NCBI GenBank assembly: GCA_030831265.1
Contig: JAURLM010000197.1
Span: 1-22,993, forward strand
DNA from: Chloroflexota bacterium
GTDB taxonomy: Bacteria > Chloroflexota > Dehalococcoidia > Lucifugimonadales > Lucifugimonadaceae
Reading direction: 5' to 3'
Length of the DNA: 22,993 nucleotides
Shown: one piece after another, positions 15,656 through 21,868 of the stretch
Position numbering within the stretch: position 1 is the first letter of the stretch
Layout of the letters: every line of letters starts with the position of its first letter
The notes under the pieces: generated by a model
What the model saw: only the letters and a program-made list of their open reading frames with translations
Told to the model about the DNA's origin: nothing
Databases searched by the model: none
Program-made: the position numbers and the translations under genes

Positions 15656-17890
15656 ATGTCTGCAGCACAGCTCATTACAAGAGCAAAGACTTACCTCCCG
15701 CAGGACAGGGTGCGGTTTGTTCAAGACGCCCTTGCCTTCGCCACCAACGCACACGAAGGCCAGACCCGTAGTTCGGGTGAACAGTACATAGAGCACCCGG
15801 TCGCTACGGCCCTCTATCTCGCAAACATCAATCTCGACTCTGTAACGCTCGCGGCAGCGCTGCTGCATGACGTCATCGAAGATACCGGTGTCACCAAGGC
15901 TGAACTGGAAAAACGCTTCGGTGCGGACGTAGCGAGACTGGTTGACGGCGTTACGAAGCTGAAACGGCTGGACCTGTTGGCGCAGGAAGTTGCTGTTTCG
16001 AACGGCTCCACGCCCCGACCCATCGAGCCAACCGCGGAAGCAGCGCGAATCGCCAGCCTTCGTAAGATGCTTGTTGCAATGGCATCTGACATCCGTGTGG
16101 TGCTGATAAAGCTCGCTGACAGGCTTCACAACATGCGAACCCTGAAGCACCTTTCGGAGGAACGCCAGGCCCGCATAGCAAAGGAAACCCTGGACATCTA
16201 TGCCCCGCTTGCACACAGGCTCGGCATGGCAGACATCAAATGGCAGCTCGAAGACGAGGCTTTCAAGTATCTGCACCAGCGACAGTACAAATCCGTCTCT
16301 CGGATGATCAGCCGGAAGCGTGCAGAACGAGAAGCATACGCTGTCGAAGCAGTGGAGCAGCTCAGCACCGCTCTGAAAAAAGCCGGCATTGAGTGCTCTG
16401 TCAGTGGTCGTCCCAAGCACCTGTACAGCACGCACCAGAAACTCCTGCGATACCAGGCACGCGGACGCAAGTTCGACGAGATATATGACCTGATCGCCCT
16501 TCGAGTCATTGTTGAAACCACCGGGGACTGCTACGCCAGCCTGGGCGTGGTTCACCAGATGTGGCGACCTGTGCCAGGTGAGTTCGATGACTACATTGCG
16601 AACCCGAAAGAGAATCTTTACCAGTCTCTTCACACATCTGTGATCGCCATGCAGGGTTCACCTCTTGAGGTACAGATCCGCACAAAAGAGATGCACCGAC
16701 TGGCCGAGGACGGTGTCGCGGCTCATTGGACTTACAAGCAAGATGACCCGGATCGGCAAGACCCTCAGTTCGACGAAAAGTTGACCTGGCTCAAACAGTT
16801 GCTGGAGTGGCAGCGGGAGATGAGCGGCGACGAGGAATACCTCGACTCCGTAAAAACAGACATCCTGGGTGACCAGGTATTCGTCTATACGCCTGCAGGA
16901 GATGTGCTTGACCTTCCGGCTGGCTCCACACCGCTCGACTTCGCCTATCGGGTTCACACCGACCTGGGTCACAACGCTGTAGGTGCGATGATCAACGGCA
17001 AGCTCATGCCGCTGAACACCCAGCTACACAACGGCGACACGGTCGAGATCCGGAAAGCGCGGACCACTCGCGGCCCCAGCCTGGACTGGCTAAACTCAGA
17101 CATTGGGTACCTCGCCACTGCCAGCGGAAAAGCCAAGGTACGGCTGTGGTTCCGCAGGCAACAGCGAGAGGCGAACGTTGCCCGCGGCCATGACCTGCTG
17201 GCACGTGAACTGCGCAGAGTTGGAGTACGGGTTTCCAACGAGGAAATCGCAGAAAAGCTCGGATTCGAATCACTTGAAGACCTGGCGGAAGCAGTTGGCA
17301 CCGGGCACCTGGGTATCAGCAAGGTACTTGAGGCTGTCACCCAGCACTTCCCGGAAAAGCCAGCTGCTCCGCTACCCACAACTCCACCGGAGCTACAACG
17401 GCAAGAGCGAACAGGTCTTGTTGTTATGGGTGTCCGCAATATGCTCACGCGAATCGCCCGATGTTGCAGCCCCGTGTACGGTGACGAAATCACTGGATAT
17501 CTCACACGCGGTCGCGGCGTAACTGTTCACAGGTCAAACTGTACGAATATGCGATCCACTGATGACCATGACCGCATGGTGCCGGTCGCGTGGGGTTACG
17601 CAGACAGCATGTACCCGGCCCGTCTGATCGTCCAGGCCTATGACCGGGTCGGTCTTTTGCGGGATATCACGCAGTACGTTTCGGCCGAACACGTTAATAT
17701 TCACTCAATGTCATCCCATGAAGACCCGGTAACAAACTCGTGCACAGTGACCCTGACCGTGTACACTACTGGGGTTGACCAGTTGAGCAGGGTGTTTACC
17801 AGGTTGGAGACAATCCCGGGTATCCAATCGGTCAACCGAGCAAACGAAGGCGAGCCAGCGACTCCGCAGCCCGCCGGGCAATCTAACTGA
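15656..17890 (+). CDS. Long RelA/SpoT homologue, (p)ppGpp synthetase/hydrolase
   Basis: Stringent-response enzyme of 744 residues with all domains. The HD hydrolase domain (about 20-170) keeps His47, His71-Asp72, Glu75-Asp76 in LLHDVIEDT, and Asp155/Asn159 in IKLADRLHN. The synthetase domain (about 215-360) keeps GRPKHLYS (Arg252, Lys254), FDEIYDL (Asp278), NPKENLYQSLHT and EVQIRTKEMH (Glu338). TGS lies at about 405-468, the Cys/His zinc-finger domain at about 597-630 (Cys603, Cys604, His625, Cys629), and ACT at about 655-728. Both active sites look intact, so a bifunctional enzyme is expected, yet the synthetase has EFDD (309-312), the EXDD form of synthetase-only RelA, instead of RXKD. A roughly 20-residue insertion is at about 110-130. 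The ATG at 15656 follows a weak AGG. Confidence 0.92.
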   Translation: MSAAQLITRAKTYLPQDRVRFVQDALAFATNAHEGQTRSSGEQYIEHPVATALYLANINLDSVTLAAALLHDVIEDTGVTKAELEKRFGADVARLVDGVTKLKRLDLLAQEVAVSNGSTPRPIEPTAEAARIASLRKMLVAMASDIRVVLIKLADRLHNMRTLKHLSEERQARIAKETLDIYAPLAHRLGMADIKWQLEDEAFKYLHQRQYKSVSRMISRKRAEREAYAVEAVEQLSTALKKAGIECSVSGRPKHLYSTHQKLLRYQARGRKFDEIYDLIALRVIVETTGDCYASLGVVHQMWRPVPGEFDDYIANPKENLYQSLHTSVIAMQGSPLEVQIRTKEMHRLAEDGVAAHWTYKQDDPDRQDPQFDEKLTWLKQLLEWQREMSGDEEYLDSVKTDILGDQVFVYTPAGDVLDLPAGSTPLDFAYRVHTDLGHNAVGAMINGKLMPLNTQLHNGDTVEIRKARTTRGPSLDWLNSDIGYLATASGKAKVRLWFRRQQREANVARGHDLLARELRRVGVRVSNEEIAEKLGFESLEDLAEAVGTGHLGISKVLEAVTQHFPEKPAAPLPTTPPELQRQERTGLVVMGVRNMLTRIARCCSPVYGDEITGYLTRGRGVTVHRSNCTNMRSTDDHDRMVPVAWGYADSMYPARLIVQAYDRVGLLRDITQYVSAEHVNIHSMSSHEDPVTNSCTVTLTVYTTGVDQLSRVFTRLETIPGIQSVNRANEGEPATPQPAGQSN

Positions 17891-17894
17891 GGTT

Positions 17895-17900
17895 TATGCT
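17895..17900 (+). promoter_or_regulatory. Possible -10 for rpsT
   Basis: TATGCT lies five bases after the RelA/SpoT stop and would give an rpsT leader of about 60 bases containing the inverted repeat below. No clear -35 is visible, and rpsT may instead be read from upstream. Confidence 0.25.
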
Positions 17901-17914
17901 GGACTAACCCGCGC

Positions 17915-17960
17915 CCTGCGTAAGGCGACAACGGGATCCGGCAACAGGCTGATACGCAGG
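17915..17960 (+). promoter_or_regulatory. rpsT leader inverted repeat covering the ribosome binding site
   Basis: CCTGCGTA at 17915-17922 is perfectly complementary to TACGCAGG at 17953-17960. The right arm includes most of GCAGGA, the rpsT ribosome binding site 6-7 bases before the ATG at 17967. Pairing in the mRNA would hide that site. The 30-base loop contains further GC-rich pairing potential (GGCGAC, GGGATCCGG). Structure and role are inferred. Confidence 0.45.
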
Positions 17961-17966
17961 AACTAT

Positions 17967-18230
17967 ATGCCAAGCGCAAAGACGCACCGAGGCCAGCTAA
18001 AAAAGGCCGAGCAAAACAAATCTGTACGTTCATTCACTCGCTCAAGGGTCACAAAGGCTCGTAGCGCAGTTGCAACCGGTGAAGCTACCGATGAGACGGC
18101 AGCCACGGTCAAGGACGCTATCTCAGCTCTGGACAAGGCCGCCCGCAAGGGTGTGATTCACCGCAACGAGGCTGCTCGCAAGAAGTCTCGCCTGCAGCGA
18201 CAGTTGAACTCCGCTTCAGCGGGTTCCTGA
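17967..18230 (+). CDS. rpsT: 30S ribosomal protein S20
   Basis: Basic protein of 87 residues and standard S20 length. SAKTHRGQLKKAEQNKSVRSF, RSRVTKAR and the C-terminal KGVIHRNEAARKKSRLQRQL are the normal S20 helices that bind 16S rRNA in the small-subunit body. The ATG at 17967 has GCAGGA 6-7 bases upstream; that site can pair with an upstream arm. It lies 76 bases after the RelA/SpoT gene, and the next gene, for a His-rich protein, starts 7 bases after the S20 stop, so the two are probably on one transcript. Confidence 0.95.
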   Translation: MPSAKTHRGQLKKAEQNKSVRSFTRSRVTKARSAVATGEATDETAATVKDAISALDKAARKGVIHRNEAARKKSRLQRQLNSASAGS

Positions 18231-18237
18231 ACCTGCC

Positions 18238-18756
18238 GTGACGCAAGATCACTCGCACCACGGGGATAGCGAGGAACACGCGCATGGTCATTCGCATGAC
18301 GCGCATGACCATGCTGGTAATCATCAGCACGGCCACGAAGCAGACCCTGAAACCGAGTACGCCTGGCGTATCCACCATCCATTTGGGGATGCCGGCGACG
18401 AAGTAGCGGTTGAGGTAGCCCCACACACCGGCCTGTTGCCTCGATGGCGATTTGTCATACCCGGCAGCTACACCGGTGTCACCCGATGGGGTGTCGGCGA
18501 ACCCAACGGCGGCTCCATTGAACCGGAGGTTCGTAACCCGGTTGAAGGAGGACCTGTCCAACTCGTCAACGGTCCCGAAGTTATCTGGATGGGTGGACTC
18601 GACGCGCTATCTTCCAGGAAGAGCGCATACCTGGTCTTCAAAGGCGAGCCACCGCACTATGTGGCATTTGGCCAGGCAGAAGAGCCAGATGGCCCTCCAG
18701 GTGCGCTGGAAGGCGTGTCATTCGGCGACCATCCGATGCACCCTACCCTTGGATAG
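18238..18756 (+). CDS. Histidine-rich small protein of unknown function
   Basis: Protein of 172 residues whose first 33 residues contain 12 His in His-x-His patterns mixed with Asp, Glu and Gly, a likely binding site for Zn, Ni or Co ions (inference). The rest (about 40-172) is not a family I recognise. It reads like a compact beta-rich domain, with RWRFVIPGSYTGVTRWGV, VIWMGGLDAL and SAYLVFKGEPPHYVAFG, and ends with GDHPMHPTLG. No signal peptide or membrane segment is seen, so it is probably cytosolic. The GTG start at 18238 lies 7 bases after the S20 stop with only a weak ribosome binding site, suggesting translational coupling. The imperfect palindrome GCGGGTTC-CT-GAACCTGC spans the junction. 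It could be a metallochaperone or metal store. Confidence 0.72.
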   Translation: MTQDHSHHGDSEEHAHGHSHDAHDHAGNHQHGHEADPETEYAWRIHHPFGDAGDEVAVEVAPHTGLLPRWRFVIPGSYTGVTRWGVGEPNGGSIEPEVRNPVEGGPVQLVNGPEVIWMGGLDALSSRKSAYLVFKGEPPHYVAFGQAEEPDGPPGALEGVSFGDHPMHPTLG

Positions 18757-18815
18757 TCTGCAACCTGCTTGAGATGCCGGCCGTATAGCGTTCATTTCGA
18801 ACACTAATACCTGTG

Positions 18816-18841
18816 CCACGGTTAATTGACAGAAATCGTGG
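18816..18841 (+). promoter_or_regulatory. Dyad operator candidate over the lexA -35
   Basis: CCACGGTT (18816-18823) and AATCGTGG (18834-18841) are inverted repeats matching at 7 of 8 positions with a 10-base spacer, enclosing the TTGACA -35. A second pair, CACTAAT (18802-18808) and ATTAGTG (18862-18868), is perfectly inverted and flanks the promoter. Either could be the LexA operator; neither is a standard GAAC-N4-GTTC box. Confidence 0.45.
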
Positions 18842-18855
18842 ACAACTGCTAGCGT
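18826..18855 (+). promoter_or_regulatory. Sigma70-type promoter of lexA
   Basis: TTGACA (18826-18831), an 18-base spacer, then TAGCGT (18850-18855, TAnnnT). Transcription would start near 18862, about 38 bases before the GTG. AGGA, 9 bases upstream of the GTG, serves as ribosome binding site. Confidence 0.6.
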
Positions 18856-18899
18856 CAGAACATTAGTGCGAAACCACTCTCGCCAGCAGGAACCTCAAC

Positions 18900-19553
18900 G
18901 TGCCAGATCTTTCAGCAAAACGCCAGCGGATACTTGAGTTCATCGAAGAATTCATCGAGGAACACGACTATCCACCCACAGTCCGTGACATCCAGAACGG
19001 ATGTGACCTCAGTTCAACATCCGTCGTTAAGTACAACCTGGACTGGCTGACCAACGCAGGTTTCCTCAACCGGGACTCCGAAGTCTCTCGCGGTATCGCA
19101 CTGCCCGGCGGGCGCGGTAGTGGCCGAGCAGCGCGAGAACCTGAAACTGTCGCTGTTCCGCTGATGGGAACCATCGCGGCGGGCTCTCCATTCCCACTGC
19201 CGCAATCGGACACATGGAGCGATCCCGGTATTGAGCAGATTGACCTGCCGCAATCGGTGATCGGGCGCGGCGAAGGCGTATACGCACTGAAAGTGAAGGG
19301 CGAATCCATGATCGACGCCCTGATCGGCGACGGTGACCTTGTAATCATGGAGTCCACCCATTCTGTACGTGATGGACAGATGGCAGCTCTGCGGCTCATC
19401 CAGGAAGATGAAACCACACTCAAGTATTTCTTCCCGGAAGGTGACCGTATCAGGCTTCAGCCCGCCAACAGCCAGATGTCTCCAATCTACGCACGCGCAG
19501 ATAATGTCGAGATCATGAGTCGAGTCCTGGCTGTCTGGCGGTATATGGGCTGA
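18900..19553 (+). CDS. lexA: LexA repressor (SOS response)
   Basis: SOS repressor and autoprotease of 217 residues. The winged-helix domain (1-68) has KRQRILEFIEEFIEEHDYPP, TVRDI and a recognition region CDLSSTSVVKYNLDWL that ends SRGIAL. The S24 protease domain follows a short linker. The cleavage site Ala94-Gly95 lies in GTIAAGSPFP, catalytic Ser136 in KGESMIDALIGDGD, and Lys175 in TTLKYFFPEGDRIRLQPAN, all as in self-cleaving LexA. The recognition helix is somewhat unusual (KYNLDWL rather than the typical HLRAL form), which fits a non-standard operator. GTG at 18900 is supported by GCAGGA upstream. It has its own promoter after the His-rich gene and is probably autoregulated. Confidence 0.94.
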   Translation: MPDLSAKRQRILEFIEEFIEEHDYPPTVRDIQNGCDLSSTSVVKYNLDWLTNAGFLNRDSEVSRGIALPGGRGSGRAAREPETVAVPLMGTIAAGSPFPLPQSDTWSDPGIEQIDLPQSVIGRGEGVYALKVKGESMIDALIGDGDLVIMESTHSVRDGQMAALRLIQEDETTLKYFFPEGDRIRLQPANSQMSPIYARADNVEIMSRVLAVWRYMG

Positions 19554-19602
19554 TGCGCACTCAATTCGCTGAGAATCCTCATAACCCGGACTCAACTCCA
19601 GT

Positions 19603-19631
19603 TTGACACCCTAATAGGCCAGGCCTATTCT
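19603..19631 (+). promoter_or_regulatory. Consensus promoter of tatA with a perfect palindrome in the spacer
   Basis: TTGACA (19603-19608), a 17-base spacer, and TATTCT (19626-19631). The spacer holds AATAGGCC-A-GGCCTATT (19613-19629), an uninterrupted 8-bp inverted repeat around one base that overlaps the -10. Transcription would begin about 37 bases before the tatA ATG. The position suits a repressor, or a MerR-like activator that distorts the spacer. Confidence 0.62.
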
Positions 19632-19673
19632 TGAGGCGAGTTAAGTTATGCGCGGCATACTGGAGCGCTGTAA

Positions 19674-19874
19674 ATGGGATTATTCCGAAACATCGGCCCG
19701 CTTGAGATCTTCCTGATCCTGGTTGCGATCATGATTATCTTCGGCGTTGGCAAACTTCCGTCAGTCGGTCGCGGCATGGGTCAGGCTCTTCGTGAGTTCA
19801 AGTCCTCTGTCAAAGACAAAGACGAGGAGACCACCGAGGTCACCGAGGCCAAGGCAGAGACGAAAACTTCTTAG
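19674..19874 (+). CDS. tatA: Sec-independent translocase protein TatA
   Basis: Small membrane protein of 66 residues. A single membrane helix (about 8-25, GPLEIFLILVAIMIIFGVG) is followed by the amphipathic helix KLPSVGRGMGQALREFKSSV and an acidic hydrophilic tail. The Phe-Gly hinge (23-24) and the Gly residues of the amphipathic helix are conserved. TatA forms the pore for export of folded proteins, together with TatB and TatC, which are encoded on the other strand just downstream. The ATG at 19674 has GGAG about 9 bases upstream. It is a single-gene unit, with a consensus promoter upstream and a hairpin terminator downstream. Confidence 0.93.
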   Translation: MGLFRNIGPLEIFLILVAIMIIFGVGKLPSVGRGMGQALREFKSSVKDKDEETTEVTEAKAETKTS

Positions 19875-19900
19875 TTAGCGCCTCTCAATCTGAAACATGA

Positions 19901-19928
19901 AGGGCATCCTTTGCGGGATGCCCTTTTT
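19901..19928 (+). terminator. Rho-independent terminator after tatA
   Basis: AGGGCATCC (19901-19909) pairs perfectly with GGATGCCCT (19916-19924) around a 6-base loop, followed by more T to 19928. It ends the tatA transcript. On the minus strand the same stem, followed by TCATGTTT, may also slow the tatC transcript. Confidence 0.88.
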
Positions 19929-19955
19929 GTTTACAACATTTCCGGTCACGACTCG

Positions 19956-20738
19956 TTAGTCGCCAGCCCCGGACGTTGTTTCAGATACAGGTGATTCAGA
20001 TTCCGAATGTGTCTTGCCACGCTCAGCGAACCATGCCAGTGCCGTACCCGTTGCATAGAGCAATATCACCGGGCCAGCAACCAACGATTGGGTTACCGGA
20101 TCAAACGTTGGCGTTACTACCGCTCCGAGAACAAATGCGAACAGTACCGTCCAGCGCCATTGCTTGATGAACCAGGCTGAGCTAGCCGCTCCCAGTTTTG
20201 TAATGAAGAACATGACGATTGGCAACTCGAAAATAAGGCCCATCCAGAACGACAACGAGATAAGCAAGCCAACGTAAGAGCCAATGGTTGGATAGGGCGT
20301 AGCAAGCTCTGCACCAAACGTCAGCAAAAACTTGATTGCCGGCGGTATCAGCATGGCAAATCCGAACCAGACTCCGGCTGCGAACGAGATAGTGGCAAAC
20401 GGGAAGAAGAAATACAGGTATCGCCGTTCGTGTGGTTGCAGACCCGTACGCAAGAAGAGTGTCAATTCGAGCAAAAAGTAAGGCATCGTGGCAGCGAAGC
20501 CGATTATCACAGCCACCTTCATCGCTGCGCCCCACGCCTCTGCAACCTGCGTGAAGATGATGTCCCCATCCGCTTTGTCCAGGGCCTCTATTGCAGGTGC
20601 CTGGAGGAAATTGAATATCGGCTCGTAAAAGACGGCAGCGATGATCGTGAAGATAACGAGCACGATCACGACTCGGATCATTCGCCGCTTAAACTCGTCC
20701 AGGTGCTCAAGAATGGACATGGCGCGATCACGATTCAT
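19956..20738 (-). CDS. tatC: Sec-independent translocase protein TatC
   Basis: Integral membrane protein of 260 residues with six predicted helices. The N-terminal SILEHLDEFKRR motif on the cytoplasmic side, FTQVAEAWGAAMKVA, LRTGLQPHERRYLY (first-loop Glu104-Arg105), FELPIVMFF (Glu171, Pro173) and the closing VVTPTFDPVTQ are TatC hallmarks. TatC recognises the twin-arginine signal peptide. A hydrophilic Ser/Glu/Thr-rich tail follows the last helix. The ATG at 20738 shares one base with the TGA of the tatB-like gene (TGATG), so coupling is expected; GTG at 20741 and ATG at 20720 are alternatives. It is the last gene of the minus-strand run and converges on tatA. Confidence 0.94.
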   Translation of the reverse strand: MNRDRAMSILEHLDEFKRRMIRVVIVLVIFTIIAAVFYEPIFNFLQAPAIEALDKADGDIIFTQVAEAWGAAMKVAVIIGFAATMPYFLLELTLFLRTGLQPHERRYLYFFFPFATISFAAGVWFGFAMLIPPAIKFLLTFGAELATPYPTIGSYVGLLISLSFWMGLIFELPIVMFFITKLGAASSAWFIKQWRWTVLFAFVLGAVVTPTFDPVTQSLVAGPVILLYATGTALAWFAERGKTHSESESPVSETTSGAGD

Positions 20739-21187
20739 CACGCGCCACCCTGATCGCGCCCTGCATCAGACGTCGGTTTGCTGATGTCAGTCGGTTCAAG
20801 ACCCATTGAGGGAATATCTTCGCCGTTCACGGTGCCGTCACCGCGGTCCAACGGCTTCGCCCTGCTGCTGGTGCGAGCAACCGGGACAGGACCCATCAGG
20901 TCCAGGTCACCCTGGTCCAGTGCCAGGCCATTCCCAATACCCGTTATCTCTCGCGTGAGGCTGTCGTCCCAGACATCCCGCTTTGTGCGCTCAAGATCCT
21001 TCTTCAACTCATCCGCGTCAATCGCTTCGGTTACAAGGCTCGTCAGTTCATCCCGGTACCGCTTGAGTTCCGTGTAGTACTTGCGCCCTGTCCGGATTCC
21101 TTCCGCAAGCCTTTTTGGTCCGACGAAAAAGAGCGCAACACCAAATATGACCAGGAATTCGAGGCCGCCTACACCGAAGAAGCTCAC
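20738..21187 (-). CDS. tatB: TatB-like twin-arginine translocase protein
   Basis: Protein of 149 residues with one N-terminal membrane helix (about 4-22, FGVGGLEFLVIFGVALFFVG), then PKRLAEGIRTGRKYYTELKRYRDEL. The following charged helix (about 35-75) and the Pro/Gly/Asp-rich, probably disordered tail are longer than in TatA. The PKRL after the membrane helix and the place directly before tatC favour TatB (receptor complex) over TatA, but sequence alone does not separate the two safely. The GTG start at 21187 overlaps the maf TGA by 4 bases (GTGA). Confidence 0.85.
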   Translation of the reverse strand: MSFFGVGGLEFLVIFGVALFFVGPKRLAEGIRTGRKYYTELKRYRDELTSLVTEAIDADELKKDLERTKRDVWDDSLTREITGIGNGLALDQGDLDLMGPVPVARTSSRAKPLDRGDGTVNGEDIPSMGLEPTDISKPTSDAGRDQGGA

Positions 21188-21837
21188 GATGCATCTCTCC
21201 GACTCATCACTTCGAAAGAGACTGTATCAATCTGACCGGACTCATGAAGAAGCGTAGCGAGCACACTGAGTGGTAAACCGACGACGTTCAAATACGAGCC
21301 TGCTATCGAATCGACTGGAGAAAACTCTGCATCCTGGATGCCGTATGCGCCAGCCTTGTCCATTGGTGCACCAGAATTTATGTACTCGTTTATCTCCGGC
21401 ACTGACAAACCCCGCATCGAAACCACCGTGGTTGCGACATCACTCGCTAGCGTCCCATCTGAACTAATTGCGACACCTGTATGTACGAGGTGTTTCCGAC
21501 CGCTCAGGCCGGATAGCATCTCAAACGCTTGCCGCTCGTTTTCAGGTTTACCGATAGACACACCATCTCGGTCAACCACCGTGTCAGCAGCAATAACCAG
21601 TGAGTGCGGATAGTCCCGACTGACCGCCTTGGCCTTCAATCTTGCAAGTTCATCCGCCTGGTCAATCGGGGGAAGGTGCGAAAGTACACTCTCATCAATA
21701 TCCGCAGGCACAACCTTGAACTCCAATCCGAGCCCACGAAGAATCGAAGCGCGGCGAGGTGAACCCGAAGCAAGCACAACTGGCAACGATATCGCTATTT
21801 TCGGTATACGGTCGGTACTGCTCAGGTCTATCACCAC
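21184..21837 (-). CDS. maf: Maf-like nucleoside triphosphate pyrophosphatase
   Basis: House-cleaning pyrophosphatase of 217 residues that hydrolyses non-canonical or modified nucleoside triphosphates (dTTP/UTP type or m7GTP type). The substrate loop LASGSPRR is at 22-29, Lys68 and Lys70 in RLKAKA, the metal-binding Asp85 in AADTVV, GKP at 96-98, DKAGAYGIQD at 160-169, and GSYLNVVGLPL at 180-190. About 15 extra residues precede the usual N-terminus. The start is GTG at 21837, or the GTG directly after it, with AAGG upstream. It lies 31 bases behind the RNA methyltransferase and overlaps tatB by 4 bases, so maf, tatB and tatC form one transcription unit. Confidence 0.93.
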   Translation of the reverse strand: MVIDLSSTDRIPKIAISLPVVLASGSPRRASILRGLGLEFKVVPADIDESVLSHLPPIDQADELARLKAKAVSRDYPHSLVIAADTVVDRDGVSIGKPENERQAFEMLSGLSGRKHLVHTGVAISSDGTLASDVATTVVSMRGLSVPEINEYINSGAPMDKAGAYGIQDAEFSPVDSIAGSYLNVVGLPLSVLATLLHESGQIDTVSFEVMSRRDAS

Positions 21838-21868
21838 GCCACGCCTTCAGTTGTGACAATTCATCCAC

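Noticed and set aside
18221..18238. Palindrome GCGGGTTC-CT-GAACCTGC at the rpsT stop as a terminator
   Set aside because: The loop is only 2 bases, there is no T-run, and the next gene starts immediately, so a terminator is unlikely.
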